A stretch of 60,946 nt of DNA, taken from the NCBI GenBank assembly GCA_946479035.1, contig CAMLDW010000010.1:1-60946 (forward strand), in the 5' to 3' direction. The notes under the pieces were generated by a model. That model was not told the origin of the DNA. It saw nothing but the letters and a program-made list of their open reading frames with translations, and made no database searches. The position numbers and the translations under genes are program-made. This DNA comes from an uncultured Chthonomonadaceae bacterium (GTDB lineage Bacteria > Armatimonadota > Fimbriimonadia > Fimbriimonadales > Fimbriimonadaceae). Below, in pieces: positions 34,345-47,903 of this stretch (position 1 is its first letter; the number at the start of each line of letters is the position of its first letter).

Positions 34345-34830
34345 AATCGACAAGTGCGCGGCTTTGTAGCCGTCACCGAGCCGAGGGCGTCGGGGACGTA
34401 GCCCGTGAACGTGCCGCCCGTCTCTTCGCCCTGGATCTGGCCGTCCAACGTGAAGTAGTTCGTCACCGGCACCGGCTAGGACCTCCCTTGCAGGTAGTCG
34501 CTGCCGTCCCAGACCAGCGTCGTCGTACCGCTGCCCGTGACTTCAGTCCGCTTGAGCCCGTCAGCGCCATACGTATATGATACGACGGTCGCGCCGTCGT
34601 TGTGCACCGCCAGCCGGTTTTCCTTGTCGTAGCTCATCGTCACAGGGTTGGAGCCCTTGGTCGCCACCACCGTCAAGTTGCCGTTGTCGTCGTAGGTGTA
34701 GGTCGTGGGGTTCGTGCCGTCCGTCGAGGTCGTCAGCTGCCCAAACGCGTCGGGAAGGCACGCCGAACGATCGGCGAAGACCACGTCCTGCGCCCGGATC
34801 GTCCCTTTGACCGCATATTAACTCCTTACC
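34345..34830 (-). pseudogene. RHS-repeat core remnant
   Basis: Read on the minus strand, the frame has YD repeats typical of RHS/YD proteins: TNPTTYTYDDNGNLT, VTMSYDKENRLAV and VVSYTYGADGLKRTEVT, then LVWDGSDYLQGRS and an in-frame TAG at 34476-34478. After the stop the same frame continues as NYFTLDGQIQGEETGGT and YVPDALGSVTAT, the RHS core end, and then homology stops. It has no upstream RHS body and no tip. The gap 34171-34344 shows only a short GC hairpin near 34217 and nothing else I recognise. Confidence 0.75.
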
Positions 34831-34942
34831 GACATGCTGTACTCCCGTTCTAGTAGTCGAAGCAAATCTAATGCTCCGAAACCTCTCCGACGACCTCCCT
34901 GAGGCAACTCTCTGAGCAGCGTCTGCGAGCACCTACCATTCT

Positions 34943-35794
34943 CTAACCCATATCCACAAATCGATGACAATCAAACGTTCGCATCGATCTTGTTGAAACC
35001 TCGTAGAACAACAAGCCTGATTCCAATTGAAAGCCAATAACCCCGTTAGATAGGCGAACCTCAGATGTCTCAACACCCTTCGGCAAGCTGATTTCTGCCG
35101 TTCGAGAACCGTAGAGAACGAACAACTCAATACCTTCGGCTATCGGATCACGCCGCAATACGTAATCACCCCCCTTTTCTTCAAAGGCGCCGTACCACGT
35201 TCCTCCCTCATTCCCGAATACATCTTCGGCCGACAGCACACCGCTCTGTTCGCCTGCGACTGCAAATTTATAGCCCTTTCTTCGTAAAGAACCGAAAACA
35301 TGCTCGGACCTAGATCTGTAAGTCTTGTCGCTCGCTGGAAGAGACGAAGCAACTGCTCGAAGCTTATCGCCTTCGATTTGCAATTCTATCGGCCCAGACC
35401 CATCACTAGAGTAACGCACTCCAAACAGCCTTTCACCTTCAAAGTACAAGTCCCTCCATTCAGCAGTCACTTCACGTGAAAGTCTAATACTCGACTCATC
35501 CTTAAGCCTCACCACCTGCCAAAACCGAGAGTCGGTTCCCTTTACGAAGACCAAGAGAGTGCTAGCCGACCTATTGAGCCTTGCCGCCAAGATCGAGCGC
35601 AACTCCAAGCTGCTCGCAAATCTGCGTTTCACACTAGACTTTTCGGCAAATGGGAATAGCTCCATCTGAACCTCTAGCTGCCCAGTGGAGGATCGCGAGA
35701 TTGTCGTGAAGGAACCTGTGGCTCCCACGCTCAAATACGTGGCGTAGATTAGTATCGCTCCGAGCACTTTGCACCCTCCGAAACCATCAGGCAT
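34943..35794 (-). CDS. Hypothetical protein, putative immunity protein of RHS tip
   Basis: The protein has about 283 residues from the ATG at 35794; a longer frame opens at 35884. The N-terminus has one hydrophobic stretch (VLGAILIYATYLSVGATG), possibly a signal or anchor. The rest is beta-rich and resembles nothing I know. Its base composition is much more AT-rich than its neighbours, and it starts inside the end of the toxin-like fragment, the layout of an RHS toxin/immunity pair. The immunity role is context-based inference. Confidence 0.5.
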   Translation of the reverse strand: MPDGFGGCKVLGAILIYATYLSVGATGSFTTISRSSTGQLEVQMELFPFAEKSSVKRRFASSLELRSILAARLNRSASTLLVFVKGTDSRFWQVVRLKDESSIRLSREVTAEWRDLYFEGERLFGVRYSSDGSGPIELQIEGDKLRAVASSLPASDKTYRSRSEHVFGSLRRKGYKFAVAGEQSGVLSAEDVFGNEGGTWYGAFEEKGGDYVLRRDPIAEGIELFVLYGSRTAEISLPKGVETSEVRLSNGVIGFQLESGLLFYEVSTRSMRTFDCHRFVDMG

Positions 35795-36069
35795 TCGTAA
35801 TAGCTTTTTGGGAAACTGTATTTCGAGCACTTGGCTTTGTAGATAGTTGCTAGGCAAGTTGCCTGCCCGCGATAAGCACAGCACTCGTGAATTGGGGGCT
35901 GCAACTTGCCGTTCCTGTCAGGCATTGGAGGCAGCTTAGCGCATTCCTTCATATGAAGTCCTTCATGGAGAAGCAAGCATTGTGCAGCGCAAGCAGCTGC
36001 CCCGTTCGCAGAAGCAGCGCCGCGCGACCACGAATTACAACATCGGCGGGTGGCCCTCTTTGGAGTGAA
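35749..36069 (-). pseudogene. Detached RHS C-terminal toxin-domain fragment (HExxH type)
   Basis: The last ~95 residues of this frame are Cys-rich with a metal-site-like motif: CLLLHEGLHMKECAKLP, then IHECCAYRGQATCLATIYKA and a final Cys-rich tail. The arrangement C-x3-HExxH-x3-C followed by EC-AY and CL resembles a known class of RHS C-terminal tips with an HExxH site. There is no RHS core upstream, and the frame before about 36069 does not look like protein, so this is probably a tip left behind by recombination. The exact boundary is a guess. Confidence 0.5.
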
Positions 36070-36261
36070 ACCTGAGTGGCTCCAGACTGGAGACCGGCGC
36101 GATGGCGAGAGGCTTAAGCGCGCGCAAGAGCGGCGCCTTCGGCGCGCCCCGCCGGACGACAGCCTGGTGCTCGACTGCGGAAGGGTGCGGGTGTGAGGTT
36201 GCCCGACTAGCCAGGGCCGCGCGGCCGGCCTGGAAGCAACGCCTGGGCGAGCATCCTCCCT

Positions 36262-36381
36262 CGCACGGCGACGGCCTCCAAGAAGAGGCAGACTTACAAC
36301 ACCTCTGGCCACGCGCACGAGCTTACCTTCTCGACCTACGGCGGGAGCCCGCTGCTTTCGCACGACGAGCGGCCCCGGCGG
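36262..36381 (+). pseudogene. Remnant of a REP-associated tyrosine transposase (N-terminus)
   Basis: A short frame reads KKRQTYNTSGHAHELTFSTY followed by GGSPLLSHDER, matching the N-terminal block of IS200-like REP-associated transposases (R-x-Y-N-x-x-G-H-A-H-x-x-T-F-S-x-Y-R-x-x-P-L-L). The HUH-bearing body and the catalytic Tyr are gone; the frame then becomes low-complexity. Its position directly upstream of a REP array supports the call. Confidence 0.6.
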
Positions 36382-36569
36382 GTGGCAGAGGATCACCCCT
36401 GCCACTTGTCCGTCGCGCTATCGCCCGGACGACAGCGTCTTCAGAGCCTATTCTTGAGCGCGACCCGTCCGCAGACAAGCACCAGGCAAGTCTGGGCGAA
36501 GTTCGATGTAGGCGCAGGTACGCGCTGCACCAGCAACTCCCTCCTACTGCGCCCAGCCTTGACTGGAGC

Positions 36570-36631
36570 CACACAGGTTTCGTTCACTCGGGCCACCCGC
36601 CACACAGGTTTTGTTCACTCGGGCCACCCGC
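36570..36631. repeat. Two 31-bp direct repeats
   Basis: A 31-bp word beginning CACACAGGTTT and ending GGGCCACCCGC occurs back to back at 36570-36600 and 36601-36631, with one mismatch (TTTCG versus TTTTG). It directly precedes the 72-bp REP units. Confidence 0.8.
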
Positions 36632-36633
36632 CC

Positions 36634-36920
36634 GGCGGTAGCTGTTCGGAGGCCGCCCAGGAGGTCGGCCCTCCATCCTCGGTGACGCGGAGCGGTGCCA
36701 TGCTTGGCGGTAGTTGTTCGGAGGCCGCCCATGAGGTCGGCCCTCCATCCTCGGTGACGCGGAGCGGTGCCATGCTTGGCGGTAGTTGTTCGGAGGCCGC
36801 CCAGGAGGTCGGCCCTCCATTTTCGGTGACGCGGAGCGGTGCCATGCTTGGCGGCGCAGAGGCCGCCCAGGAGGTCGGCCCTCCATTCTCGGTGACGCGG
36901 AGCGGCGTGGTCCCCGGCGG
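36634..36920. repeat. Four tandem ~72-bp units each with a REP palindrome
   Basis: Units begin at 36634, 36706, 36778 and 36850, exactly 72 bp apart; the last lacks 6 bp. Each holds GGCCGCCCAGGAGGTCGGCC (one copy has ATG for AGG), in which GGCCG pairs with CGGCC, followed by CTCCAT and GGTGACGCGGAGCGG. A fifth copy of the palindrome sits at 55508. Frames across the array translate to MEGRPPGRP-like strings and are not genes. The 36070-36261 stretch before it shows nothing I recognise. Confidence 0.85.
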
Positions 36921-36967
36921 CGGTGGCTGCGCACGGCGCTCCGCCAAACGTCTATCATGAAGGAAGA

Positions 36968-37789
36968 ATGCTCACGAACCTATTGGTCTTGCTGCTGCTG
37001 CGCGGGCCGTTGCCGACGACCGTCGAGTTCAAGACCGTCGGCGAGACGCACTTGCAGATGGACGTCTATTCTCCCTCCGAGCTGCACACGAACATGCCAT
37101 GCGTTGTGGTGGTACACGGCGGCGCGTGGATCGGCGGCAAGCGCGAGGACATGAAGTCGGTGTGCGAGGCGCTGGCGGCGCAAGGGATGGTCGCGGCGAC
37201 GGTCGCGTACCGGCTGGGGCCGAAGGACAAGTGGCCCGCGATGATCGAGGACGTGCAGGACGCGGTGCGCTACGTGCGCGAGCACGCCAAGGACCTCAAC
37301 GTCGATCCTAGCCGGATCGGTGCCGCGGGGGCATCTGCCGGCGGGCACCTTTCGCTCTTGCTCGGCACGGTGGACGGATGGCCGGACGGCAACTCGGCGG
37401 GCAAGACGAGCAGCAAGGTGAGGGCGGTGCTCGACCTATTCGGGCCGTTCGACCTTTCGCAGGACTTCGAGAAGAACCTCTCGTCGCTGATCTGCATGCA
37501 AGTGCTGGGGAAGAGGCTCGAGGACGCCGCGGCCGAGATCAAGGACTTCAGCCCGTGCACTTACTTGAGCAAGGACGACGCGCCTGTGTTCGCGGTCCAG
37601 GGGAAGGACGACCCGCTGGTGCCTTTCAAACAGGCGGAGCGGCTGAATGAGGCGTACTCGGCGATCGGGGTGCCTCACGAGGTGCGGTTCGTCGAGGGGA
37701 TGAAGCACGGGATCGACCCGAGCGACGACAAGCAGAAGCAGGCGCTCGCGGACGGGATCGCGTGGTTGAAGGCGCAGCTCGCTAAGTAG
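36968..37789 (+). CDS. Alpha/beta-hydrolase esterase
   Basis: This 273-residue exported or anchored esterase has a hydrophobic N-terminus (LTNLLVLLLLRGPLP), the oxyanion-hole motif VVHGGAWIGGK near residue 48, nucleophile GASAGGH with Ser at residue 123, an acid in GKDDPLVPF and His in GMKHGIDP. This is the BD-FAE/acetyl-esterase layout (hormone-sensitive lipase-like). GGAAGA precedes the ATG, and TATCAT sits 9 nt before it. The substrate is probably a short acyl ester on sugars; nothing nearby fixes it. Confidence 0.88.
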   Translation: MLTNLLVLLLLRGPLPTTVEFKTVGETHLQMDVYSPSELHTNMPCVVVVHGGAWIGGKREDMKSVCEALAAQGMVAATVAYRLGPKDKWPAMIEDVQDAVRYVREHAKDLNVDPSRIGAAGASAGGHLSLLLGTVDGWPDGNSAGKTSSKVRAVLDLFGPFDLSQDFEKNLSSLICMQVLGKRLEDAAAEIKDFSPCTYLSKDDAPVFAVQGKDDPLVPFKQAERLNEAYSAIGVPHEVRFVEGMKHGIDPSDDKQKQALADGIAWLKAQLAK

Positions 37790-37838
37790 GAGCGGCCCGG
37801 CCAGACTGGCCAGGCCGCGCGGAAACCCTAACCCCCTG

Positions 37839-37865
37839 CCCCTTCTCCCCGGAGGGGAGAAGGGG
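37839..37865. terminator. Bidirectional terminator between esterase and rpoC
   Basis: CCCCTTCTCCCC (37839-37850) and GGGGAGAAGGGG (37854-37865) form a perfect 12-bp stem with a GGA loop, between two convergent genes. TTTCG follows on the plus strand. The word is a common intergenic repeat in GC-rich genomes. Confidence 0.75.
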
Positions 37866-37872
37866 TTTCGGA

Positions 37873-40800
37873 CTACTCTTCTTTGACGTCCTCGGCTGCG
37901 AGGTCGGCGAGGGTCATGCCGCCGAAGAGGTCGCTTGCCGATTCGCCGTCGTCGTCACCCGATTCGACCAGCGCGGTGAGCGACTGCTGCGCCCAGGACG
38001 GCTGGGTGCGGTCGACGTCGATCGCGAGCTGCCTGTACGCCTTGACGCCGGTCCCGGCTGGGATCAGTCGGCCGATGATGACGTTCTCCTTGAGGCCGCT
38101 GAGTTCGTCGTGCTTTCCGCGCACGGCCGCGTCTGTGAGGACGCGGGTCGTCTTTTGGAACGACGCCGCGGAGAGGAACGAGTCGGTCGCGAGCGACGCT
38201 TCCGAAATGCCGAGCAGGATCCAGTTGGCGGTCGCCTCGATGGGCTTTCGCTCCTTCACTTCGTTCGTGAGCGGGTCGACGTACTTGATGCGCTTCTTGG
38301 CCGCGACGAGCTCTTGGATCTTCGCGTTCTCCTTGACGAGGCGGAAGCGGTCGATGATCTGGCCCGGCAGGTAGGGCGTGTCGCCCGGCTCTTTCAGTCG
38401 GCGTTTGCGGAGCATCTGGCGGATGATCACTTCCAGGTGCTTGTCGTTGATGTCGACACCCTGGTCCTTATAGACGGACTGCAGGTTTTGGATGAAGTAG
38501 TCGTGCACGGCCTTGCCGCCTGCGAGCTCGAGGACCTCGTGCGGGTCGAGCGGCCCTTCGGTGAGCGGGTCTCCTTTGATGATCTTCGAGCCTTTTTCTA
38601 CCGGCAGGTTGCCGAGGGGCGGCACGAGGATCGGATAGAAGACGTTGACGGTCTTAATCTTGTGCTTTCGCAAGAGGGCGAGCGTTGCGCTGACCATCTT
38701 TTGTCCGATGAGGCGCTCGAGCGCGGGGTCGTAGGACTCGACGCTCTCGCCCTTCTTGGCCGTGCTCTTGCGCTTGGTGGTCTCCCACGTCGGTTGTTGG
38801 TCGGCGATATACGCGCCTTTGATGGGGGTGTCGAGTCCGATCTCGGCCTCGACGACGATCCAGCGGCCGTAGCTGGAGCGCTGGACGTCCTTCACGATGC
38901 CGGTGACGGGGCAGATGATCGCCTTGCCTCGCGGCTGTTTGCGCGCTTCGAAGATCTCTTCGACGCGGACGATGCCGCTCGACTCGCCGGTCCACGAGTA
39001 GAAGAAGGTCTTGCGGCTGCGCTCCCAGAGCTTGCGGCTCTCAGTGTCGGCCTTCTCCTTGGCCTTTTCGACGGCCTTGACGGTCTTCTTCTTCCCTTCC
39101 TCTTCGAGGTTCGCTCCGCGCGTGAAGAGCCCCTTGACGACCGACTCTTGCGAATCGAGGAGCTTGGTCGGGTCGAACTCGCGAATGTCGGTCTTTGTGG
39201 CGGCTTGGAAGTCCTCCTGGAACTGGCGGATGAACTTGCCGGTCTTGTACTGGTTGGTGCGCGCGATCGTCTTGGACCCAGCGACGCCGCCGGTGTGGAA
39301 GGTGCGCATGGTGAGCTGCGTGCCTGGCTCGCCGATCGACTGCGCGGCGATGATGCCGACCGCGACTCCGTTCTCGACGGTCTTGCCGGTCGCCAGGTCG
39401 ATGCCGTAGCACTTGGCGCAGATGCCGAGGTCGAGCTCGCACGTGATCGGGCTGCGAACGACGGCGCCGATGCGCCCGTGGTCGTCGAACTCGTAGCCGA
39501 GCTTCTTGTACTCCTCTTGGATCTTGACCTGTTCGGCCTCCGACTTCGCCGCTTCGATCCTCTCGGTGAACTGCTCCTCCATCGCGTTGAGGCGGTCGGC
39601 GATCGACTGGCTGACGGTCTCGTCGGCGTCGACGATCACCTTGCCCGAGGTGTCCTTCATCTTGTTGATGCAGAGACGGCCGAAGGCGCGGTCGCCGATG
39701 TTCTCGATCGTCTTTCCTTCAAAGGTCAGTTTGGTCGCGAGAACGCCGTCGTGGGTGCCGCAGTCCGGCGCGCGCACGATGACGTCCTGCGCTACATCGA
39801 CGAGGCGGCGCGTGAGATAGCCGGCGTCGGCAGTGCGCAGCGCGGTGTCCGCGAGGCCCTTGCGGGCGCCGTGCGTGGTCACGAAGAACTCGAGCATGGA
39901 GAGGCCCTTTTGGAACGAGTTCTTGACCGGGAGCTCGTAGATGACCTCGTTGAACTGGTTGAACATGAGCCCGCGCATGCCGCTGAGCTGAGCGAGCTGC
40001 TTGACCGAGCCGCGCGCGCCGGAGACGGTGATGATGGACAGCGGGTTGTGCTGTTTCATGTTGTCGACGATCGCGTTGCCGATCTGGTCGTAGGTGTCGG
40101 TCCAGAGCCTGACGAGGCTCTCCTGCATTTCGCGGAAGGAGGTCATGCCTCTCCGGAACTGTTCGAGGATGCGGGTGGCGCGATCGTCGGACTGGGTGAT
40201 GATCTCGTCGCGCCGCGCCGGCGGGTCCATGTCGGTCAGGGCGATCGAGAGGCCGTACTTCGTGGCCCACTTGAATCCCATGTCCTTCACGTCGTCGAGC
40301 AGCTTGATCGTGCCTTCGGTCCCGACGAGCTGGTGGCACGTCACGATCGTCGTGGCGAGCGCCTTCTTCGTCAGTTCCATGTTGAGGAACCGCTCGCTGT
40401 AGCGCATCGGGTACGGCAGGATCATGTTGAAGACCAGCCGGCCCGGCGTCGTGACGACGATCACCGACTCGAACTCCTGTGGCAGCGGGACGAGCTCGGT
40501 CACTTCCTCGTCGAACTCGTTCTTCTTGGTCTCTTTCTTGTATTCGACGCCAGTCGCGGGGTCGCGGCGGTCGATCTCATCGGCGGGCCGGAACACCGGA
40601 CGGCGGATGCGGACGCGGACCGGGTCGTTTAGCTCCACGTTCTCTTTGTTGGGGTTCTCGAAGCAGTAGAGGACCTCTTCGGGGCTGGAGAAGATGTACG
40701 GCGCCCTGTGGTGCGACGGGTCCTTCTCGTGCTTGGCGATCGCTTCCATGAGCGCCTTTTGCGCCGCCTTGCTCGTGAAAGTGAGCGCGTAGGCGCCGAG

Positions 40801-42576
40801 GACGATGTCTTGGATCGGAGATGTCACGGGCCTTCCGTCGGCCGGAGAGAAGAGGTTCTGCGTGGAGAGCATCAGGACGCGCGCCTCGGCCTGCGCCTGC
40901 AAGCTGAGCGGCACGTGCACGGCCATTTGGTCGCCGTCGAAGTCGGCGTTGTAGGCGTGGCAGACGAGCGGGTGGAGCTGGATCGCCTTTCCTTCCACCA
41001 GGATCGGCTCGAATGCCTGGATTCCCAGCCTGTGGAGGGTCGGGGCGCGGTTCAGCAGCACCGGGTGCTCCTTGATCACGTCTTCCAGTCCGTCCCAGAC
41101 CGCCGGGTGCATGCGCTCGATCATGCGTTTGGCGGTCTTGATGTTCTGCGTGATCTTGCGCTCGACCAGTGTCTTCATCACGAACGGCTTGAAGAGCTCG
41201 AGCGCCATCTCCTTCGGCAGCCCGCACTGGTGGAGCTTGAGGTGCGGCCCGACGACGATGACCGAACGGCCGGAATAGTCCACGCGCTTGCCGAGAAGGT
41301 TCTTTCGGAACCGCCCCTCCTTACCCTTGAGCATGTCGCTGAGGGACTTGAGCGGGCGCTGGTTGCTGCCCACGACGGGCCGCGAGCGGCGTCCGTTGTC
41401 GATCAGCGCGTCCACGGCCTCTTGCAGCAGGCGCTTTTCGTGGTTGATGATCGATTCCGGCGCTTGGATCTCGATGATCTTCTTGAGCCGGTTGTTTCGG
41501 TTGATGATGCGACGGTAGAGGTCGTTGAGGTCAGAGGTAGCAAAGCGGCCGCCGTCGAGCTGCACCATCGGGCGCAGCTCGGGGCTGATGACCGGCACTA
41601 CGTCCAGGATCATCCAGTCCGGCCTGCTCTTGCTGCTGAGCAGTGCCTCGACGAGCTCGAGGCGCTTGATCGCGCGCACTCGCCGCTGGCTGGTGGTCTC
41701 GACGATCTCGCGGCGCAGCTCGCGCGCCAGGCGCTCCATGTCGACCTTGCGCAGGAGGTCGCGCACTGCGTCCGCACCGATGTTGGCGGTGACTAGCTCG
41801 TCCAGGTCCTGCTGCAGTCGGCGTCCGACGAAGTTGAGCATCTTACTGATCGCGCGCCACTTGTCCTCGTCGATGAGCTGGTTGATCTCGAGCTTTCCGA
41901 GGATCTCGCCGGCGATGTCCAGGTCGCGGAGGCGCTCGTCGGCGTCGCGGTACTCGGCGCGGATGCGGTCGAAGTTGGCCTTCATGCGGTCGCGCACGTA
42001 CCCCTCGTCGAAGTACTCGTCGGGGTTGTTGACCATCTCGGTCGCGAGCCTGCCGAGACTCTCGGTCTCGAGCTGCTTCATCTGCTCTTGGATGGCGATC
42101 TTCTCGGTCTCGATCGACTCGCGGATCGTCGGCATCATTTCCTGGATCTTTTCCGACTGAAGGTCGATGATGATGAACGAGGCGAAATAGATGACCTTTT
42201 CGAGCTGGCGGGGCGAGATATCGAGGATCAGGGCAAGCGGCGACGGCACGCCCTTCAGGTACCAGATGTGGCAAACGGGCGCGGCGAGCTCGACGTGGCC
42301 CATCCTTTCGCGGCGCACCTTTTGGCGCGTTACCTCGACTCCGCAGCGCTCGCAGACGATCCCTTTGTACTTGATCTTCTTATAGCGGCCGCAGGCGCAC
42401 TCCCAGTCCTTGACGGGGCCGAAGATTCGTTCGCAGAAGAGCCCGTCGCGCTCTGGCTTGAACGTACGGTAGTTGATCGTCTCCGGCTTTTTCACCTCGC
42501 CGTGGGACCAGCTCCTGATCTCCTCCGGGCTTGCGACTCCGATTCGGATCTTGTCAAATAGGTTGGTGTCTGCCAT
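37873..42576 (-). CDS. rpoC: RNA polymerase beta' subunit
   Basis: This is the catalytic largest subunit of RNA polymerase, 1567 residues from the ATG at 42576. The N-terminal zinc site ([20 protein letters not shown]) is near residues 57-77, and the absolutely conserved [16 protein letters not shown] with its three magnesium-binding Asp is near residue 543. The trigger-loop region ([16 protein letters not shown]) is present, and a C-terminal zinc site with Cys (LGICAKCYG) is visible. Length is larger than the E. coli subunit (1407), because of lineage insertions in the C-terminal half. It follows rpoB, separated by a repeat array. Confidence 0.97.
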   Translation of the reverse strand: MADTNLFDKIRIGVASPEEIRSWSHGEVKKPETINYRTFKPERDGLFCERIFGPVKDWECACGRYKKIKYKGIVCERCGVEVTRQKVRRERMGHVELAAPVCHIWYLKGVPSPLALILDISPRQLEKVIYFASFIIIDLQSEKIQEMMPTIRESIETEKIAIQEQMKQLETESLGRLATEMVNNPDEYFDEGYVRDRMKANFDRIRAEYRDADERLRDLDIAGEILGKLEINQLIDEDKWRAISKMLNFVGRRLQQDLDELVTANIGADAVRDLLRKVDMERLARELRREIVETTSQRRVRAIKRLELVEALLSSKSRPDWMILDVVPVISPELRPMVQLDGGRFATSDLNDLYRRIINRNNRLKKIIEIQAPESIINHEKRLLQEAVDALIDNGRRSRPVVGSNQRPLKSLSDMLKGKEGRFRKNLLGKRVDYSGRSVIVVGPHLKLHQCGLPKEMALELFKPFVMKTLVERKITQNIKTAKRMIERMHPAVWDGLEDVIKEHPVLLNRAPTLHRLGIQAFEPILVEGKAIQLHPLVCHAYNADFDGDQMAVHVPLSLQAQAEARVLMLSTQNLFSPADGRPVTSPIQDIVLGAYALTFTSKAAQKALMEAIAKHEKDPSHHRAPYIFSSPEEVLYCFENPNKENVELNDPVRVRIRRPVFRPADEIDRRDPATGVEYKKETKKNEFDEEVTELVPLPQEFESVIVVTTPGRLVFNMILPYPMRYSERFLNMELTKKALATTIVTCHQLVGTEGTIKLLDDVKDMGFKWATKYGLSIALTDMDPPARRDEIITQSDDRATRILEQFRRGMTSFREMQESLVRLWTDTYDQIGNAIVDNMKQHNPLSIITVSGARGSVKQLAQLSGMRGLMFNQFNEVIYELPVKNSFQKGLSMLEFFVTTHGARKGLADTALRTADAGYLTRRLVDVAQDVIVRAPDCGTHDGVLATKLTFEGKTIENIGDRAFGRLCINKMKDTSGKVIVDADETVSQSIADRLNAMEEQFTERIEAAKSEAEQVKIQEEYKKLGYEFDDHGRIGAVVRSPITCELDLGICAKCYGIDLATGKTVENGVAVGIIAAQSIGEPGTQLTMRTFHTGGVAGSKTIARTNQYKTGKFIRQFQEDFQAATKTDIREFDPTKLLDSQESVVKGLFTRGANLEEEGKKKTVKAVEKAKEKADTESRKLWERSRKTFFYSWTGESSGIVRVEEIFEARKQPRGKAIICPVTGIVKDVQRSSYGRWIVVEAEIGLDTPIKGAYIADQQPTWETTKRKSTAKKGESVESYDPALERLIGQKMVSATLALLRKHKIKTVNVFYPILVPPLGNLPVEKGSKIIKGDPLTEGPLDPHEVLELAGGKAVHDYFIQNLQSVYKDQGVDINDKHLEVIIRQMLRKRRLKEPGDTPYLPGQIIDRFRLVKENAKIQELVAAKKRIKYVDPLTNEVKERKPIEATANWILLGISEASLATDSFLSAASFQKTTRVLTDAAVRGKHDELSGLKENVIIGRLIPAGTGVKAYRQLAIDVDRTQPSWAQQSLTALVESGDDDGESASDLFGGMTLADLAAEDVKEE

Positions 42577-42599
42577 GTTCGTTCTTCTTTCGTCGCCCG

Positions 42600-42690
42600 G
42601 TTGTCTCCAGGTGGTCGCCTTGTCGACGCCAGGTTGTCCGTAGCCACGAGGCGACAACTTAGCGACCACCAGGCGACAACCTGGCGTCGT
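42600..42690. repeat. Array of 11-bp units, forward then inverted, between rpoB and rpoC
   Basis: The plus strand holds GTTGTCTCCAG, GTGGTCGCCTT, GTCGACGCCAG and GTTGTCCGTAG at 42600-42643. The other strand then carries GTTGTCGCCTG, GTGGTCGCTAA, GTTGTCGCCTC and GTGGCTACGGA. As a result CGACGCCAGGTTGTC (42624-42638) is perfectly inverted at 42675-42689, and GGTGGTCGC at 42610 pairs with 42662-42670. The array can form a strong hairpin in the rpoB-rpoC transcript. Confidence 0.8.
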
Positions 42691-42693
42691 TAT

Positions 42694-46713
<4,020 letters not shown>

Positions 46714-46850
46714 CCGCTCCTCCGGGAGTTGTGACGGGAGAGCCATCTTACCCGGAAAGGCCGAGCGCCCTGACAACGGGCCTAGGCTCAATTCCAACCT
46801 AAAAGCCCGCGAAAAAAGCAAGCCTTGTGGAAAAGTCTGTCCTGGCCTGG

Positions 46851-47141
46851 CTACTGGTTGTGGAGCCTGGACCGGACGTCGGGGTCGGTCTGGCCGAGGC
46901 CCGGGGGCTGAACCGAGCCGGGCCGGTCGATCATCAGCATCTGCTGGTTCACCCTGTCTCGCAGCTCGGCCACGTCGGCTCGCAGCGCCTGCAGCTCGTG
47001 GACGACCTGCGAGTCCGGGACGCCCTTGTGGTAGAGCTCGGCCATCTTGCGCTGGTGGCCGGTCAGCAACGCGACGATCGGGATCCCGAAGATCATCAGG
47101 ATCGCGAAGATCGGGATCAACAGCACAAGCACTTCAGGCAT
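46851..47141 (-). CDS. Small membrane protein with coiled coil (PspB-like layout)
   Basis: The protein has 96 residues. An N-terminal hydrophobic helix (VLVLLIPIFAILMIFGIPIV) is followed by a helical charged region (VVHELQALRADVAELRDRVN) and a polar tail. The layout resembles phage-shock PspB, a membrane anchor with a cytoplasmic coiled coil, but pspA and pspC are not here. GATAAA lies 6 nt and TAGGAG 11 nt before the ATG. It lies between the his genes and rpoB, transcribed the same way. Confidence 0.65.
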   Translation of the reverse strand: MPEVLVLLIPIFAILMIFGIPIVALLTGHQRKMAELYHKGVPDSQVVHELQALRADVAELRDRVNQQMLMIDRPGSVQPPGLGQTDPDVRSRLHNQ

Positions 47142-47189
47142 CGTCGTTTTATCTCCTACGCGCCACGGGCTGTGCCGTTGCTCCTGGGC

Positions 47190-47903
47190 CTATCCATAAG
47201 CGCCGACCGCCTTGTCAAGGGAAATCCGTCCTTCGTAGAGCGCCTTCCCCACGATCGCCCCTGCGACTCCAGCTGCCTTCAGCGCCGCAAGGTCCTGTTC
47301 GCCCGACACTCCGCCGCTCGCGATCACGGATACGCCCGGGATTGAAAGGTACGGCCGCAGCTCCTCGATGTTCACGCCGCTCATCGTGCCGTCGCGCCCG
47401 ACGTCGGTGTGGATGATCGTCTTGCACCCTTTCGAGACCAGCGACTGCGCGAACTCGGGCCCGCGCAGCGCGGACGTCTGCGTCCAGCCCTGCACCGCCA
47501 CCTTCCCATTCCTCGTGTCGATGCCGGCTGCGATTCTTTCGCCGAAGCGCTCGATGAACGCAGCGGCCACGCGCTCGTCCGCGGCGAGCGCCGAACCAAC
47601 GACCACGCGGTCCGCTCCGGAGTCCAGCGCCGTCTGCGCGTCGTCGAGCCGCCTCAGTCCACCGCCGACCTGGACGTTGCACTTGACCGCGGCGGCGATC
47701 TTTTTGATCATGTCGGACTGCACCGGACGGCCGGCCTTCGCACCATCCAGGTCGACGACGTGGATCCACTCGACGCCAGAGTCTGCAAAGGACTTCGCGG
47801 TCGCGACGGGATCGTCCGAGTAGACCGTCGCGGCCCCGAACTCGCCGCCGGTGAGGCGCACGCACTTGCCAGCCAGGAGGTCGATGGCAGGAATGATCAG
47901 CAT
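47190..47903 (-). CDS. hisA: Phosphoribosylformimino-AICAR ribotide isomerase HisA
   Basis: This (beta-alpha)8 barrel enzyme performs the fourth histidine-biosynthesis step. It has 237 residues. The start LIIPAIDLLAGKCVRLTGGE has the catalytic Asp, and the mid-barrel GIDTRNGKVAVQGW and HTDVGRDGTMSGVN hold the second catalytic Asp and phosphate site; IASGGVSGEQDL follows. The related HisF has a different start (cyclase). It overlaps hisH by 7 nt at the end of a hisB-hisH-hisA operon. Confidence 0.96.
   Translation of the reverse strand: MLIIPAIDLLAGKCVRLTGGEFGAATVYSDDPVATAKSFADSGVEWIHVVDLDGAKAGRPVQSDMIKKIAAAVKCNVQVGGGLRRLDDAQTALDSGADRVVVGSALAADERVAAAFIERFGERIAAGIDTRNGKVAVQGWTQTSALRGPEFAQSLVSKGCKTIIHTDVGRDGTMSGVNIEELRPYLSIPGVSVIASGGVSGEQDLAALKAAGVAGAIVGKALYEGRISLDKAVGAYG

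Noticed and set aside
36102..36261. Plus-strand frame (36102-36641) as a gene
   Set aside because: The translation is low-complexity and runs across the transposase remnant in a different frame and into repeats.
36634..36920. Possible CRISPR array
   Set aside because: The units are directly tandem with no unique spacers, and they contain a REP palindrome.
36584..36958. Minus-strand frames reading repeated MEGRPPGRP-type strings
   Set aside because: They are translations of the 72-bp REP units, not proteins.
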